A program made the position numbers and the translations under genes. A DNA stretch of 64,000 nt from DASTCZ01 sp963704455 (GTDB taxonomy: Bacteria; Acidobacteriota; Terriglobia; Acidiferrales; UBA7541): the NCBI GenBank assembly GCA_963704455.1, contig OY969905.1, forward strand, positions 3,658,001 to 3,722,000, given 5' to 3'. This document shows, piece by piece, positions 34,942-46,066 of this stretch; position 1 is the first letter of the stretch, and each line of letters opens with the position of its first letter. A model generated the notes under the pieces. It made no database searches, was not told the origin of the DNA, and saw only the letters and a list, made by a program, of their open reading frames with translations.

Positions 34942-35166
34942 ATGGGAATCCGCAACTGTATGATTATTGTGAGGACGCTTGTCCTGGTCGGGGCCGCTGT
35001 GTTCTTTTTGGGCACTGGGCGACAAACCCAGGCGCAGTGCCCGCAGTATTTCTGCGACGTCGACGGCGATGGAGTCTGGTTTTGCAACCAGGGCGATCCT
35101 GGCAACTTTGAATACTGCATAATCAGAAACAACATCTGCACGAACGGTCAAGAATGCATCGGCTAG
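34942..35166 (+). CDS. small secreted six-cysteine peptide
   Basis: The 74-residue product has a signal peptide ending near Q-T-Q-A-Q, then a mature part of about 43 residues with six cysteines, spaced C-x4-C-x9-C-x10-C-x6-C-x5-C. Between the second and third lies D-V-D-G-D-G, which looks like a calcium-binding loop. GGAGG five bases before ATG 34942 supports this start; ATG 34852 and 34921 are weaker. The six cysteines could form three disulfides. The thioredoxin-rhodanese gene on the opposite strand nearby is a plausible oxidoreductase partner. No known family was recognised. Alternatives are a toxin-like or signalling peptide, or a small structural protein. Confidence 0.6.
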   Translation: MGIRNCMIIVRTLVLVGAAVFFLGTGRQTQAQCPQYFCDVDGDGVWFCNQGDPGNFEYCIIRNNICTNGQECIG

Positions 35167-35460
35167 TTTTGATTAGGGAATCAACTCGCGTTTTGTGTTC
35201 TTGAATCCGACATATTGCGTGGATCGCCGGTGACAGATTTTTCGAACAGAAATCGAACTTGCAGCCATTGGGCCACGAAACCCGAAGGGGCGATTGGAGC
35301 GGCAGCTGAAAGTTGCAGCCGTACCTCAAGTCGCCCCTGCGGCCACAGCTCCTCTCGACCCCAGAACGTCAAAAATTCGGTTGGCTTCCGAATACCGCGT
35401 GACCGTCGAGAAGTCGGCGTAGCGCCTCAAACGCGCGGGCCGTCCGCCTAGAGCCTCCTG

Positions 35461-35613
35461 TTGACCCGCCGCATTCTTTCCCTACGAGCGACCAGCGTTT
35501 TCTTGACGCTTTCCGAACCCTCCCGATATACTGCCGCTCGAATCCCCGCGAAATGCGTGTGCACGTCAAGCCGCGATCCGCGGAAAGGACTCCCGCTGCC
35601 CTTCGAGCTGCGG
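35461..35613. repeat. second copy (B) of the lysS promoter-leader region
   Basis: Homologous to 27659-27800. Identical blocks include the -35/-10 pair, CGCGAAATGCG and GGAAAGGACTCCC. At the position of the lysS start the copy reads CTG-C-C-C-T-T-C-G-A-G, so the first residues (L-P-F-E-L) recall lysS M-P-F-E. Homology ends there and no lysS body follows. The remainder of 35167-35978 holds no convincing gene. An in-frame ORF from 35461 to 35823 is probably a by-product. Confidence 0.8.
35503..35532 (+). promoter_or_regulatory. duplicated promoter upstream of the LolD-like gene
   Basis: TTGACG (35503-35508) and TATACT (35527-35532), again 18 bases apart, match the lysS promoter exactly. Conservation of both boxes amid point changes suggests it is still active, and it would then transcribe toward the ATPase, ClpC and BamA genes. 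A separate extended -10 (TGCTATAAT, 35733-35741) lies nearer to the ATPase gene. Confidence 0.55.
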
Positions 35614-35978
35614 CTGGCCGACCGGACACCCACTTTTTCGACGTGTTTGGCTAGCATCTTGCACTATCTAACTGTGGAGCTAGTTGGCCAATGGGCAGTC
35701 CGGTTCTTGCCCATTTTTGGCAATGTGAGACATGCTATAATTCCATTGCTTTCAATAAGATGGAGGGAGTTCAAGGGTTTTGCCTCCATGCCGGAATGGG
35801 GCGAGGTAACCTGGCGGGAGTGAATGGGAAACCTTTTGGCGGCCCACGCCAGTATCCGGCAGGCCTTTAGGATGAAGGACGCATCTAAGGAACATAAAGG
35901 CAATATGGGGTCGCGATACAGGGCATCTGAACCCAAGACCCTTAGGCAGCAGACGGGAGCAAAAAGTTAGGCTGCAAA

Positions 35979-36773
35979 ATGACAACCATGAACCCAGCCG
36001 CGGTCAAGCCGGAATTCAGCTCACGTAAATCTGTGCCCGGCGGCTCTTCGGAGGTCCTCGCTTCCTCCCCCTTTTTAGTGGAAACCCAGGAATTGAGAAA
36101 AGTTTTCGGCGCTGGCCCCGCCGAGCAGGTGGTCCTGAAGTCCGTCAATCTCAAAGTAATTGAAGGCGAAATGATTGCTATAGTCGGGCCATCCGGCAGC
36201 GGAAAAAGTACTTTGCTGCATCTTTTGGCCGCGCTGGACATGCCGACAAGCGGTAAAGTATACTTTCGCTCGCGTGTGCTGCAAACGCTTCCCGAATCGC
36301 ATCTTGAAGATTTTCGGAATCAGGCCGTCGGATTCGTTTGGCAGCGCCATCATCTTTTGCCGGATTTTTCCGCGGCGGAAAATGTCGCCATGCCCCTGCT
36401 GATGCGGGGGGCGCGCGAGACCGCCGCTCTTGAAACTGCAACGAGTTGGTTGAACGAAGTCGGGCTTGCCGCAAAGGCCCGGCAAATGGCGGGGGAGCTT
36501 TCCGGGGGAGAGCAGCAGCGCGTCGCGATTGCCCGGGCGCTGGTCAGCGAACCGGCGCTGTTGTTAGCCGACGAACCCACCGGGGATTTGGACGAGCAAA
36601 ACGCGGACGCTGTTTTCGACTTGATGCAACGTCTACATCGGATCCACCGGCTCACATCCATTTTGGCCACGCATAACCGCGCTCTGGCCGAGCGTTGTGA
36701 CCGCGTGCTGGCGTTAGAGCACGGCGAGTTGAAGCCGCTCGGAGATATCTCCACGGCCCGGCCCGCCCACTGA
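35979..36773 (+). CDS. ABC transporter ATPase, LolD type
   Basis: The ATP-hydrolysing subunit of a LolCDE-type exporter that releases lipoproteins from the inner membrane. Walker A G-P-S-G-S-G-K-S-T, a Q-loop (F-V-W-Q-R-H-H-L-L-P-D-F-S), the signature L-S-G-G-E-Q-Q-R-V-A-I-A-R and Walker B L-L-L-A-D-E-P-T-G-D-L-D are all intact. H of the switch lies in A-T-H-N-R. It has 264 residues, about 30 more than usual because of an N-terminal extension. The expected permease gene is at 29408-30634. The two are separated by the accessory block at 30.6-35.2 kb, and this gene now follows a duplicated lysS promoter. ClpC follows after 18 bases. Confidence 0.92.
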   Translation: MTTMNPAAVKPEFSSRKSVPGGSSEVLASSPFLVETQELRKVFGAGPAEQVVLKSVNLKVIEGEMIAIVGPSGSGKSTLLHLLAALDMPTSGKVYFRSRVLQTLPESHLEDFRNQAVGFVWQRHHLLPDFSAAENVAMPLLMRGARETAALETATSWLNEVGLAAKARQMAGELSGGEQQRVAIARALVSEPALLLADEPTGDLDEQNADAVFDLMQRLHRIHRLTSILATHNRALAERCDRVLALEHGELKPLGDISTARPAH

Positions 36774-36791
36774 GGGAGAATCGAGAGAACC

Positions 36792-39218
<2,427 letters not shown>

Positions 39219-39276
39219 CGAATCCTACGCGCAATGCCGGCTTCATCCCGGGGCTGGCAGGGGGAGTATTCCGATT

Positions 39277-42234
39277 GTGTTGGGGCAGGCGGTCGTGAAG
39301 CAATTCGCGCCCGCGGACGGTAAATCCCGCCTTTTTTGCCTGCGACGTTGCATCGAGTTCGGGCTGGCCACCCTGTTGGTATTCGCGGCGGCCCTCTGGA
39401 CTCCCTTTGCGGCGGCGCAGGAGAACTCGTCTTTAAACGCCATTTCTGCGCACCCGATCACCCAGCCTCAGGCCCAGGTCCAGCGCACCCAGCCGCCTCC
39501 AAATCCTTTCGTCATTGACCGCATAGATTTTGTCGGCAACCGCCGTATCCGCAGGGACGTCTTGCAGGCCCGTATCTATTCTCACGCAGAGGATCCTTAC
39601 AGTGAGGCTGCGCTCGACCGCGACTACCACGCCCTTTGGAATACTGGTTACTTCGATGATGTCCAGCTTTCCGTCGAAGATAGCCCCGCCGACCCTAACA
39701 GGAAAATTGTTACTTTCACTGTAAAAGAGCGGCCCACCATTCGCCGCATCGTTTACAAGGGCAACAAGTCCGTCAGCGAATCCGACATCCTGGACGCTTG
39801 GAAAGCCGCCAAAGTCGGTCTGACACAGGATAGCCCTTACGACCCCACCAAGGTGAAGAAGGCGGAAGTCGTCATCCGCGATCTGCTCTCTGACCACGGC
39901 CATCAATTTGCCACCATCAAGATATTCAAGGAGAACGTGGCCGCCACCAACAGCGTCATCTTGACCTTCAACATTGTGGAAGGTGCGAAAGTAAAAGTCG
40001 GAAAGATCATCATCGAGGGCAATCATGCATTTTCTGCCCGTCATATCATTCGTTCCATGCGCCATTCGCGACCCTACGGATTTGACGCCAAGCTCTTTGG
40101 CGTAAACGTGATGGCGAAAACATTCGACCAGGCGAAATTGGATGAGGACATGGAAATTGGTATCCGCGGACTTTATAACGATTCGGGCTTTATGGAGGAA
40201 AAGGACAACTACACTCTCAAATCCGTGGATGTCCACCACTCCGGCATAAAAGGGCCCTGGCCCCTGGTGGGTACCAGGAATGGCAAGGCCACGGACATCA
40301 CCATCACAATTGAGGAAGGCGATCGCTATCGCATGGGCAAGTTGTATATCGTCAACGCCGACCCCGAAAAAGGCCTGACCATCAAGCGTGAAGCGCTCAT
40401 CGGTCTTTTCCCTCTCAAGCAGGGCGATATTTTCAGCGCGGATAAAGTCCGCAAGGCCGTTACGGCTTACGGAAAAATTTACGGCCGGATAGGATTCATC
40501 GATTTTACGGCCGAGCCCGACTTTGATTTCAACCGTGAGAAGAAGACAATTGATGTGACCCTGAGATTCAGCGAGGAGAAATCTTACAGCGTCCACCGAA
40601 TCAATATCAGTGGAAACGTCACCACGCGCGACAAAGTCATTCGCCGAGAGCTTCTCTTGAGTGAAGGCGACCTCTATGACAACCGGCTCTGGGAAATCAG
40701 TATCCTCAAGCTCAACCAACTTGGTTTTTTTGACCAGCTCAAGCCCGAGACTGCCGCCCAGGTCACCCGGAATATCAAGCAGGGCACGGTGGACCTCAAC
40801 TTAAAAGTCAGAGAAAAGCAGAAGCAGTCCATCAGTTTCACCGGCGGTGCCAGCGGGATTGCCGGCGACTTCCTCGGATTGGGCTATCAGACCAGCAATT
40901 TTCTTGGATTGGGTGAAACCCTCACGATTAACACTCAATACGGCACTGTTCAGCAGAGCTTTCAGTTTGGTTTCACTGAACCCTATCTTTTCGACCGTCC
41001 CATTTCCACCGGATTCACCCTCTTCGCCAGCAAATACAATTTTGACCAGGCCCGGCAGACTTCCATTCTCTTGGGACAATCCGTAAATCTAAGCCCCGCG
41101 ATTTCTCAGAATTACAACCAGAACAGCAAGGGGTTCAGTCTTTTTGCCAGTTATCCCGTCAAGAGATGGAGATACGCCCGCGTCGGCGTGACGTACCAAT
41201 ACACGATTACTGACATTGTCCCCTTCAGTACTGCTTCTCAGTTGATATTCGATTCCATTCAATTCCGGAGTGTGGCTGGTCCCTCCGCGCTCAACGGAAT
41301 CAACCAGAGCCGTATTACGTCGACCATCAGTTACAATTCCGTGGACTATCCGCCCAATCCGCACAACGGGAAGAATCTCTACTATTCGCTCAGCTTTGAG
41401 GGCGGCCCGCTCGGTGGGAACACCAAGGCTATTTCCAACGTTGTTTCTGCCGCGTACTTCCGCCCGAATTACCATAAACGGAATACCATCGGCTTGCGAT
41501 TCCTGGGGACTTTTTCCACAAGTTATGGCGGATCGGAATTGCCTCCGTTTGAAAGATCCTTCGCCGGCGGCGAAGACACTTTGCGTGGGTTTGACATTCA
41601 GACAGTTTCTCCCGTCGCGTTCATTCCGATTGCATCCTCTACGCCGATTACATTCTTCGACCCAAGGAAGCTGGACGGGAATGGAAACCCGTTGACGAGC
41701 ACCATCAATATTCCAACTGTTGGCTATACCATCACTTTCCCGGGCGGCGACACCATGGGAATTTTCAACGCCGAGTACAGAATTCCGATTGCGGGCCCAG
41801 TGAGTTTCACTTTCTTTTTTGATGGTGGCATGAATGGCGCTCTCCGCCGGGATCAGTTGAAACTTGATTCAACTGGACTCGCAGACTTGCAGGCGGCTCT
41901 TCCCAACACCAATTTTGGCTCGGGCCTCTTGCTGGCTCCCGGCTCGAACTTCAAGCCACGGGCTTCCGGGGGCGCGGAAATCGTTGTCCAACTGCCGATT
42001 GTGCAGGCGCCTTTCCGTTTGTACTGGTCCTATAATTTCTTGCGGTATAACACGCTGATTGTTTCCCCTGTCGGCGATTTCTATATCAGCCCCGATATGC
42101 GAAACTCGTTGCCGCCCGGCGTCTTGGATTTCCAGATTTTGCCGCAGATCACGAAGGTCGTTCTAAACCCGGCGCAGTTCCAGTATACGGATCCGCTGAC
42201 AACCTTGCGATTTACTGTGAGCCGGACTTTCTAA
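39277..42234 (+). CDS. bamA: outer membrane protein assembly factor BamA
   Basis: BamA inserts beta-barrel proteins into the outer membrane. After an export signal (F-G-L-A-T-L-L-V-F-A-A-A-L-W-T-P) it has successive POTRA domains, starting F-V-I-D-R-I-D-F-V-G-N-R-R-I-R and again at T-V-K-E-R-P-T-I-R-R-I-V-Y-K-G. A 16-strand-type barrel region from about residue 540 ends in Phe (L-R-F-T-V-S-R-T-F). The barrel includes the R-G-F motif (G-G-E-D-T-L-R-G-F-D), typical of the family. GTG 39277 (985 residues) fits best because a G-rich site lies just upstream; GTG 39295 is possible. An in-frame start at 39157 lies inside clpC and is unlikely. Confidence 0.93.
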   Translation: MLGQAVVKQFAPADGKSRLFCLRRCIEFGLATLLVFAAALWTPFAAAQENSSLNAISAHPITQPQAQVQRTQPPPNPFVIDRIDFVGNRRIRRDVLQARIYSHAEDPYSEAALDRDYHALWNTGYFDDVQLSVEDSPADPNRKIVTFTVKERPTIRRIVYKGNKSVSESDILDAWKAAKVGLTQDSPYDPTKVKKAEVVIRDLLSDHGHQFATIKIFKENVAATNSVILTFNIVEGAKVKVGKIIIEGNHAFSARHIIRSMRHSRPYGFDAKLFGVNVMAKTFDQAKLDEDMEIGIRGLYNDSGFMEEKDNYTLKSVDVHHSGIKGPWPLVGTRNGKATDITITIEEGDRYRMGKLYIVNADPEKGLTIKREALIGLFPLKQGDIFSADKVRKAVTAYGKIYGRIGFIDFTAEPDFDFNREKKTIDVTLRFSEEKSYSVHRINISGNVTTRDKVIRRELLLSEGDLYDNRLWEISILKLNQLGFFDQLKPETAAQVTRNIKQGTVDLNLKVREKQKQSISFTGGASGIAGDFLGLGYQTSNFLGLGETLTINTQYGTVQQSFQFGFTEPYLFDRPISTGFTLFASKYNFDQARQTSILLGQSVNLSPAISQNYNQNSKGFSLFASYPVKRWRYARVGVTYQYTITDIVPFSTASQLIFDSIQFRSVAGPSALNGINQSRITSTISYNSVDYPPNPHNGKNLYYSLSFEGGPLGGNTKAISNVVSAAYFRPNYHKRNTIGLRFLGTFSTSYGGSELPPFERSFAGGEDTLRGFDIQTVSPVAFIPIASSTPITFFDPRKLDGNGNPLTSTINIPTVGYTITFPGGDTMGIFNAEYRIPIAGPVSFTFFFDGGMNGALRRDQLKLDSTGLADLQAALPNTNFGSGLLLAPGSNFKPRASGGAEIVVQLPIVQAPFRLYWSYNFLRYNTLIVSPVGDFYISPDMRNSLPPGVLDFQILPQITKVVLNPAQFQYTDPLTTLRFTVSRTF

Positions 42235-42307
42235 GGGGCAGCGCTTGCTGCGCTGACACAAAGAGGAATTGGCGAAGATGAATGCAATCGGGATGGGAGG
42301 CATCGGG

Positions 42308-45300
42308 ATGAAGCGGAGGACTTTCTGGATCGGATGGCTTGCGGCCTTGGCCGTGGCTATTTCCGGCTGCAGCAACACTACGGGAACCACTGCGGCGGCG
42401 ACCGTCATGTTGGCTCCTCCCTCCGCCACCGTTGCCGTTGGTGCGACGGAGCAATTCGAGGGCACGGTCACTGGCCCGACGGACACATCCATTATCTGGG
42501 AGGTCAATAGCGTTACCGGCGGCGACTCGATCCACGGTACGATTTCTACTGCCGGGTTGTATACAGCTCCTGCCACTGTCCCGGTTCCCAACACCGTCAC
42601 CGTCACCGCTGTTTCCAATGCTGATCAGACTGCTACTGCGAGCGCGACCGTCACCATTGATTCCGGGATTCGCGTCACGATCGCCCCCACCTCTGCCAGC
42701 ATGGGAACAGGTGAGAAGCTGACATTCACCGCGACTGTCCTAGGTGTCGCCGCCCCAAACAATACAGTCACATGGTCGGTCTGCCAGGCGAACTCCGTAG
42801 CAGGGGTTAGTTGCCCGGTGGACACAACCGGTGCTCTTGGTTCAATTGACGCCTCTGGAGACTATCAGGCTCCCTTGACCCTCCCCAGCGCAAACCCCCT
42901 CACAATTCAAGCCCAATCCACAAAGGACACCAATCAAGTAGCTATTGCAACGATTACTCTCGTTTCGGCGACGGATCCCATCACTACTTCCATCTATCCC
43001 CCTCACATTCCGCAGGGCGCTCCTTTTGTGGACGTTTATCTAAATGGAGCGAGTTTTCTCTCTACAAGTTCCATGGTCGTGAACGGTGCCACTCTTGCCC
43101 CGGGCAATTCTCTGAACGGTGGCACTGTCCTCCAAGCGCGAATCCCCGCTGCGATGTTGAGTACTCCGCTCAATGTTCTTCAAATTCAAGCGGTTCGCCA
43201 GGGCGGTACGCCCGTTACCTGCACACCCACCCCTGCGGCCTGCCAGCTTTTTATCGACCCGCAACGCCCAAACGTCGTGGCTGCTGCGCCCAATAGCGAC
43301 CTTCAAAATAATGTAACTCCGGTTGAGTTTCTGTTGGACGGCGGAAATTTTGGAACCGGAACCGCCACCGTCCCGCCACCATTTCCTCCACCCACCCCGG
43401 CGATCACTGCCCAATATGACGGTGCCACGCGCCCCGCGATCGTTACCCCAAACCAGGCCGATGTCACAATCAGCGGTGCTGACCTTTCCGTCCCCGGTCT
43501 GCATCAGGTTACATTGACGAATCCTTCGGTGACCACGCCCGCTATACTCCCTCAAACTCTTGCGGCAACAAACTTTGCGGTCCAATCCTGTTTGGGGCAG
43601 CCGCAATGTCCGGGACAGGTACCCGTTTTGGTGGGCTCTCTTTTGCCCGTTGGCGCCAACCCGTCGGCGATCGCGGTGAACACGGCAACCGGAATCGCAA
43701 TTGTTGCTAACCATGACTCCAACGATCTCACGCTCGTGGATTTGACGGGACCTACTCCAGCCATTGTGCCGGGCGGCAACATCCCCGTGGGCATGGGACC
43801 AACGGGCGTTGCCGTGGATAACGTCCGCAATCTCGCAGTGGTCACAAATAATACTGACAAGACGATCTCCGTCGTCAATCTCGCCACTCGCGTTGTTACT
43901 GTCGTCAGCACGCAGATTCCCGCGGCCCCCTTCTCCGTCAGTGTTAATCCCGCCACGGGAATTGCTTTGATTGCTTACCAGAGTACGAACATCGGCGCTT
44001 TGGTGGATCTTACTCAGGCGCCTCCTGTTTTTGTGGGCGCGGTTACTTTGGGGACTGGTATGAGTCCGCAGGTTGCTGTGATTCCCACGTTGAACTGGGG
44101 AATTGTCACGCCCGGCGGCGCGGGCACTCTTTCCATTGTGGATCTGGCACGCCGCAACTCGAACACGATTACCTCCAACGGAGCCATGCGCGTTTCTTCA
44201 ACCAGTACAGTCACGATCACAACCACCGCGCCACACGGATTGACCGATGGTGACGCTGTCCTCATCACCGGTGTGACAGATGCCTCCTTCAATGGTGTTT
44301 TTGCTATTGCCACGATTCCGACGGCGAATTCTTTTACCTTTACGCAGACCGGACCGGATGCTACGAGCGGGGGCGGCACGATTTTCTATTCGCAACCTCT
44401 CGCCACCGTTGCCATGGGGACAAGTGTTACTGGCATCGCCGTCAATGGGGAAGCGAAGCGCGCCGTTCTTACCGATGCAACCACTTCCAATTCCGTGATC
44501 ACCATGAGCGTCCTGGATCAGGTCGTCTCCCAGATCCCAATGGAAACGGGAACGGTGTCCGCAGCGGTAAACCCCTATACGGACATCGCCGTTTCAGTCA
44601 ATCCAATCACCGGTCAGCTTTCCGTTCTTGACCCGCGTACTCCGACCCGGCTGACGACATTTGATCTGCCTGGCACCACGCCCGGTACCGTGGCCATCGA
44701 TCCGTCCACAAACCTTGTTCTCGTCGCCAACCATGGAAGCAACAATCTGACTGTAATTTCTCTCGGATTGATCAAGCCATTGCATTTGGAACAGATTCTT
44801 CTTCCACTCAACCGGCAATTTGGCGCGGACCTCACTCTTTCCTCTCCCACGGATCTGCCGCTGACCCTTGTCGGCAAGGGGTTCAATTCATCTTCCGTTG
44901 CTCGCGTGGACGGATTCATTCTCTTGCCCGTGGGCTCGGTAACTGACCGGCAAATGAACGTGGTTGTTCCCGGCACGCTTCTCGGCAGCGCGCGGCGTTT
45001 CGCCGTCGACGTGTTGAACACCGTAACGAATGCAGGAGTTTCAAATGTCGAGCATTTTTCTGTTGTGAAAGCGGTGGACCTTACGAACCCCGGCTGCCCC
45101 TCTCCGCAGCCGGCTGCCGTGGCGATTGATGACCTGTTAAACCTTGCTCTCGTCACCGAAACCGGTTGCGCTTCGACGGCCTTCGTGTCCCTGGATTCGG
45201 AGACGGTGACGGCCGTTGTTCCAGTGGGAAATAATCCTCAGGGTGTCGCGACTGTTCCAAGACTAGGATTTGCTGTGGTTACCAATCGTGGCGACAACAC

Positions 45301-45973
45301 TGCCACGGTTATCTCGATGTCGGATCTTTCCACCCTCACTCTCAGCGTAGGAGACGAACCCATCGGAGTGGCGATCAGCACCCTGGATGGCACTACCTTT
45401 GTCACGAATTCCAACGCGAATTCGGACAGCGTGTCGTCATTTCTCGCGGGCACGGCGACATTACCGACTCCTAATGTCACAGCAGTGGGCGTGTCCCCAG
45501 TGGCCGTTGCGGTTGACCCTTTCGATCTGCAGGCTCTTGTGGCAAACGCCGGCAGCAACACTGTGACACTCCTGGATATTTCGGCGCCCATACCGAATGT
45601 CATTTCCACGTTTCCTGTTTTCAGCCAGCCCACCAGCGTTGTATTTGACCCAGTGGCCAAGCTCTTTATTGTGACCGCCAGCCTCAATAACAGCCTCTTC
45701 TTCATCAACGGGGCTACCAACCAGACTTCATCGGCGCGCATCGGGATCAACCCATCCGCCGTCGCGTACAACTACCTCACCAACACAATCGTGACGGTGA
45801 ATAACGCGAGCGGCACAATCTCCGTGATGGACATCAGCGATGGCCGCGTGAAGTCGAACTTCCCGCTCAAGGGCGCGTTCCTCGGCTCTGTGGCGATCAT
45901 TCCGAACACGAATATTTGTCTGATTGTGGATCAGGTGAACAACAGGCTGCTGTTTGTGCCGTTACCGGATTGA
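42308..45973 (+). CDS. large surface lipoprotein with Ig-like and beta-propeller repeats
   Basis: A 1221-residue exported lipoprotein; the lipobox I-S-G-C (C22) follows a hydrophobic signal. Two or three Ig-like domains (Thr/Ser/Val rich, V-T-I-D-S-G, A-T-V-T) come first. Then a long series of YncE-type propeller blades follows, such as V-N-T-A-T-G-I-A-I-V-A-N-H-D-S-N-D-L-T-L and I-D-P-S-T-N-L-V-L-V-A-N-H-G-S. A P-H-G-L-T-D-G-D-A-V-L-I-T-G-V-T-D repeat is inserted near residue 640. A GGAGG site seven bases before ATG 42308 fixes the start, although ATG 42278 is in frame. It follows bamA by 73 bases. Likely a surface binding or adhesion protein; ligand unknown. Confidence 0.85.
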   Translation: MKRRTFWIGWLAALAVAISGCSNTTGTTAAATVMLAPPSATVAVGATEQFEGTVTGPTDTSIIWEVNSVTGGDSIHGTISTAGLYTAPATVPVPNTVTVTAVSNADQTATASATVTIDSGIRVTIAPTSASMGTGEKLTFTATVLGVAAPNNTVTWSVCQANSVAGVSCPVDTTGALGSIDASGDYQAPLTLPSANPLTIQAQSTKDTNQVAIATITLVSATDPITTSIYPPHIPQGAPFVDVYLNGASFLSTSSMVVNGATLAPGNSLNGGTVLQARIPAAMLSTPLNVLQIQAVRQGGTPVTCTPTPAACQLFIDPQRPNVVAAAPNSDLQNNVTPVEFLLDGGNFGTGTATVPPPFPPPTPAITAQYDGATRPAIVTPNQADVTISGADLSVPGLHQVTLTNPSVTTPAILPQTLAATNFAVQSCLGQPQCPGQVPVLVGSLLPVGANPSAIAVNTATGIAIVANHDSNDLTLVDLTGPTPAIVPGGNIPVGMGPTGVAVDNVRNLAVVTNNTDKTISVVNLATRVVTVVSTQIPAAPFSVSVNPATGIALIAYQSTNIGALVDLTQAPPVFVGAVTLGTGMSPQVAVIPTLNWGIVTPGGAGTLSIVDLARRNSNTITSNGAMRVSSTSTVTITTTAPHGLTDGDAVLITGVTDASFNGVFAIATIPTANSFTFTQTGPDATSGGGTIFYSQPLATVAMGTSVTGIAVNGEAKRAVLTDATTSNSVITMSVLDQVVSQIPMETGTVSAAVNPYTDIAVSVNPITGQLSVLDPRTPTRLTTFDLPGTTPGTVAIDPSTNLVLVANHGSNNLTVISLGLIKPLHLEQILLPLNRQFGADLTLSSPTDLPLTLVGKGFNSSSVARVDGFILLPVGSVTDRQMNVVVPGTLLGSARRFAVDVLNTVTNAGVSNVEHFSVVKAVDLTNPGCPSPQPAAVAIDDLLNLALVTETGCASTAFVSLDSETVTAVVPVGNNPQGVATVPRLGFAVVTNRGDNTATVISMSDLSTLTLSVGDEPIGVAISTLDGTTFVTNSNANSDSVSSFLAGTATLPTPNVTAVGVSPVAVAVDPFDLQALVANAGSNTVTLLDISAPIPNVISTFPVFSQPTSVVFDPVAKLFIVTASLNNSLFFINGATNQTSSARIGINPSAVAYNYLTNTIVTVNNASGTISVMDISDGRVKSNFPLKGAFLGSVAIIPNTNICLIVDQVNNRLLFVPLPD

Positions 45974-46066
45974 GCGCAGCTGCCGGATTAGTCGCCGCAG
46001 ATTAACCGCCGCCGATTTAAGCGAAGAGCGGGCTGCTGCGATTTGTAATTACAGGATTACCTACGT

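Noticed and set aside
35461..35823. 120-codon ORF across the duplicated lysS leader
   Set aside because: It begins inside the promoter copy and shows no similarity beyond the L-P-F-E start; likely non-coding.
39433..40719. 428-codon minus-strand ORF
   Set aside because: Antisense shadow of bamA.
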